Shown here piece after piece: positions 4,889-5,755 of a stretch of DNA of 5,755 nucleotides (position 1 is the first letter of the stretch; each line of letters opens with the position of its first letter). Made by a program: the position numbers and the translations under genes. Source of the DNA: Candidatus Omnitrophota bacterium (lineage in GTDB: Bacteria; Omnitrophota; Gorgyraeia; Gygaellales; Profunditerraquicolaceae); assembly GCA_028706895.1 (NCBI GenBank), contig JAQTVG010000075.1, forward strand, positions 1 to 5,755, in the 5' to 3' direction. Under the pieces are notes generated by a model. The model ran no database searches, had not been told where the DNA came from, and saw only the letters and a list, made by a program, of their open reading frames with translations.

Positions 4889-5389
4889 ATGCCGAACAAG
4901 CAAAGAAGAATTATCCTGTTTATCGGGCTTATAAGCGCAGCTATTTTGTTGAAAACGGCTGCGGCAGCAGAAATGTCTATGCCGGAGATCCCTCCAGGGG
5001 CTGGTAAGCAAGAAGCCCCGCAGCAGGGGGCCGGTAAACAGAGCGCGCCTCAAACAACCGGTAAAATAGAATATAAGGCAGAAGGCCTTAGGGATCCTTT
5101 TGAAGAGGAGAAAATAGAAATAAAAGATGAGGGGCCGGCAAAGCCATTGCCCCCATTGCAGGTAACGGCGATAGTCTGGGGAGGCGTCATCCCCCAGGCC
5201 ATTATTAATGATGAGGTTGTAAAAGTGGGAGATATGATAGAAGGCGTACGTATTATAGATATTAAAAACAACAGCATAACCGTATTTTTTGATAATCGTA
5301 AGCATAATATAACGACAAGTTCACCGTTACAAAAACAGGATTCTAAGGGTAACCCGCAGGGTATTAATAGAGAAGGTATTAATCAATAA
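4889..5389 (+). CDS. PilP/GspC-like periplasmic linker protein with signal peptide
   Basis: From the ATG at 4889 the protein has 166 residues. An in-frame TTG at 4883 is 7 bases from AAAGG (4871-4875) and may be the true start; the difference is two residues. Residues 4-27 form a Sec signal peptide or anchor (basic KQRR, hydrophobic core, AAAA before Glu28). There is no lipobox cysteine, unlike classical PilP lipoproteins. Residues 37-55 hold two near-copies of GAGKQ-x-APQ, a flexible linker. GLRDPFEEE (66-74) is the RDPF motif of PilP. Residues 90-141 are a beta-rich domain (LQVTAIVWGG, PQAIINDEVVKVGDMIEGVRIIDIKNN in pieces) that fits the HR domain shared by GspC and PilP. It would bridge the PilO-like protein and the secretin encoded 19 bases downstream. 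Confidence 0.75.
   Translation: MPNKQRRIILFIGLISAAILLKTAAAAEMSMPEIPPGAGKQEAPQQGAGKQSAPQTTGKIEYKAEGLRDPFEEEKIEIKDEGPAKPLPPLQVTAIVWGGVIPQAIINDEVVKVGDMIEGVRIIDIKNNSITVFFDNRKHNITTSSPLQKQDSKGNPQGINREGINQ
4997..5053 (+). repeat. In-gene tandem repeat coding for GAGKQ-x-APQ
   Basis: Two adjacent units of 30 and 27 bases in the PilP/GspC-like gene encode GAGKQEAPQQ and GAGKQSAPQ. The codons differ between units (for example GGT AAG CAA against GGT AAA CAG), so the duplication is not recent or has drifted. It lies in the disordered linker between the signal peptide and the RDPF motif and may vary in copy number among relatives. Confidence 0.6.
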
Positions 5390-5408
5390 GCCATAAGGGA
5401 GGTAAATT

Positions 5409-5755
5409 ATGAAAAATTATCTTAAGGTTTTTATATTTTCTTTGGTCATCTGCCTGTTCCCCTTGAAGCTGCCCGCAGCAGAAAAACTGCCTTTTGATGA
5501 TTCCAATATAACTATATCAATGGATTTCCAGGATGCAAACCTGAAAGACATATTGAAGCTGTTTTCAATTCAGTCAGGCCTGAATTTCATTGCTTCGGAG
5601 GATGTACAAAACAGGAGAATAACCCTGTTTTTGGACAAAGTTACCATAAAAGAGGCAATGGATAAATTATTTAAGGCTAATGACCTTAGTTATGAATTAG
5701 ACCCTGATTCCAAGATATTTATTGTCAAGGACTGGGGAAGCCCCCAAGCCCAGAC
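5409..5755 (+). CDS. Secretin (PilQ/GspD family), N-terminal part, runs off window end
   Basis: The ATG at 5409 follows a strong AAGGGAGG Shine-Dalgarno (5395-5402) at 6 bases. The frame is open through the window end, giving 115 residues without a stop. Residues 1-24 form a signal peptide (KNYLK, hydrophobic core, LPAA before Glu25). From about residue 34 the sequence ITISMDFQDANLKDILKLF, then SGLNFIAS, RRITLFLDKVTIKEAMDKLF and YELDPDSKIFIVKD, is a full secretin N0/STN-type domain: strand, helix, strand, strand, helix, strand ending in IVKD. Secretins form the outer-membrane ring through which pili or substrates pass, and N0 contacts the PilP/GspC protein. Downstream N1-N3 and pore domains lie outside the window, so PilQ and GspD cannot be told apart. 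Confidence 0.88.
   Translation, partial: MKNYLKVFIFSLVICLFPLKLPAAEKLPFDDSNITISMDFQDANLKDILKLFSIQSGLNFIASEDVQNRRITLFLDKVTIKEAMDKLFKANDLSYELDPDSKIFIVKDWGSPQAQ

Noticed and set aside
4853..5305. A 150-residue antisense open frame (4853-5305) and a nested one at 5050-5277
   Set aside because: Both are opposite the PilP/GspC-like gene. The predicted chains are of low complexity and aromatic- and Arg-rich, with no domain pattern.

Overview
The window reads as one strand of a Gram-negative (diderm) bacterial chromosome. All ten supported genes lie on the plus strand, tightly packed. Diderm envelope is implied by ExbB/ExbD/TonB-like proteins, a pseudopilin, PilM/PilO/PilP-like proteins and a secretin. 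The DNA is moderately AT-rich, with frequent AGG/AGA arginine codons. The gene style (a small HTH gene in front of pilM, short accessory genes among pilus genes) resembles uncultivated diderm lineages such as Omnitrophota or other PVC-related or Nitrospirota-like groups. That placement is a guess from style, not shown by the sequence.

Region 1 (1-1628): an envelope energy-transduction operon. It holds the C-terminal part of an ExbB/TolQ-type channel protein, an ExbD/TolR-type partner, a TonB-like protein and an 80-residue membrane-anchored zinc-ribbon protein. The last three are linked by short stop/start overlaps. The ExbD-like protein has Gly where the family has its proton-carrying transmembrane Asp, although the ExbB-like partner keeps its key polar residues.

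Region 2 (1629-2342): an 88-bp leader with a hairpin and a strong Shine-Dalgarno, then a 66-residue winged-helix protein whose stop overlaps the start of a short PilX/GspK-like minor pseudopilin carrying four cysteines.

Region 3 (2343-2553): an AT-rich intergenic control region. It has three AGTAAGT elements, two of them inside a longer imperfect repeat with copies 63 bp apart, followed by an A-rich tract and a near-consensus extended -10 sigma-70 promoter.

Region 4 (2554-5755): an operon that starts with an excisionase-type HTH protein and continues with a GspL-like PilM-PilN composite, a PilO/GspM-like protein, a PilP/GspC-like protein and the start of a secretin. Together these would form the inner-membrane alignment platform and outer-membrane pore of a type IV pilus or type II secretion-like machine. 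The minor pseudopilin of region 2 could be part of the same apparatus. The HTH protein is the obvious candidate regulator of this operon. No RNA genes, CRISPR arrays, insertion sequences or convincing intrinsic terminators were seen.
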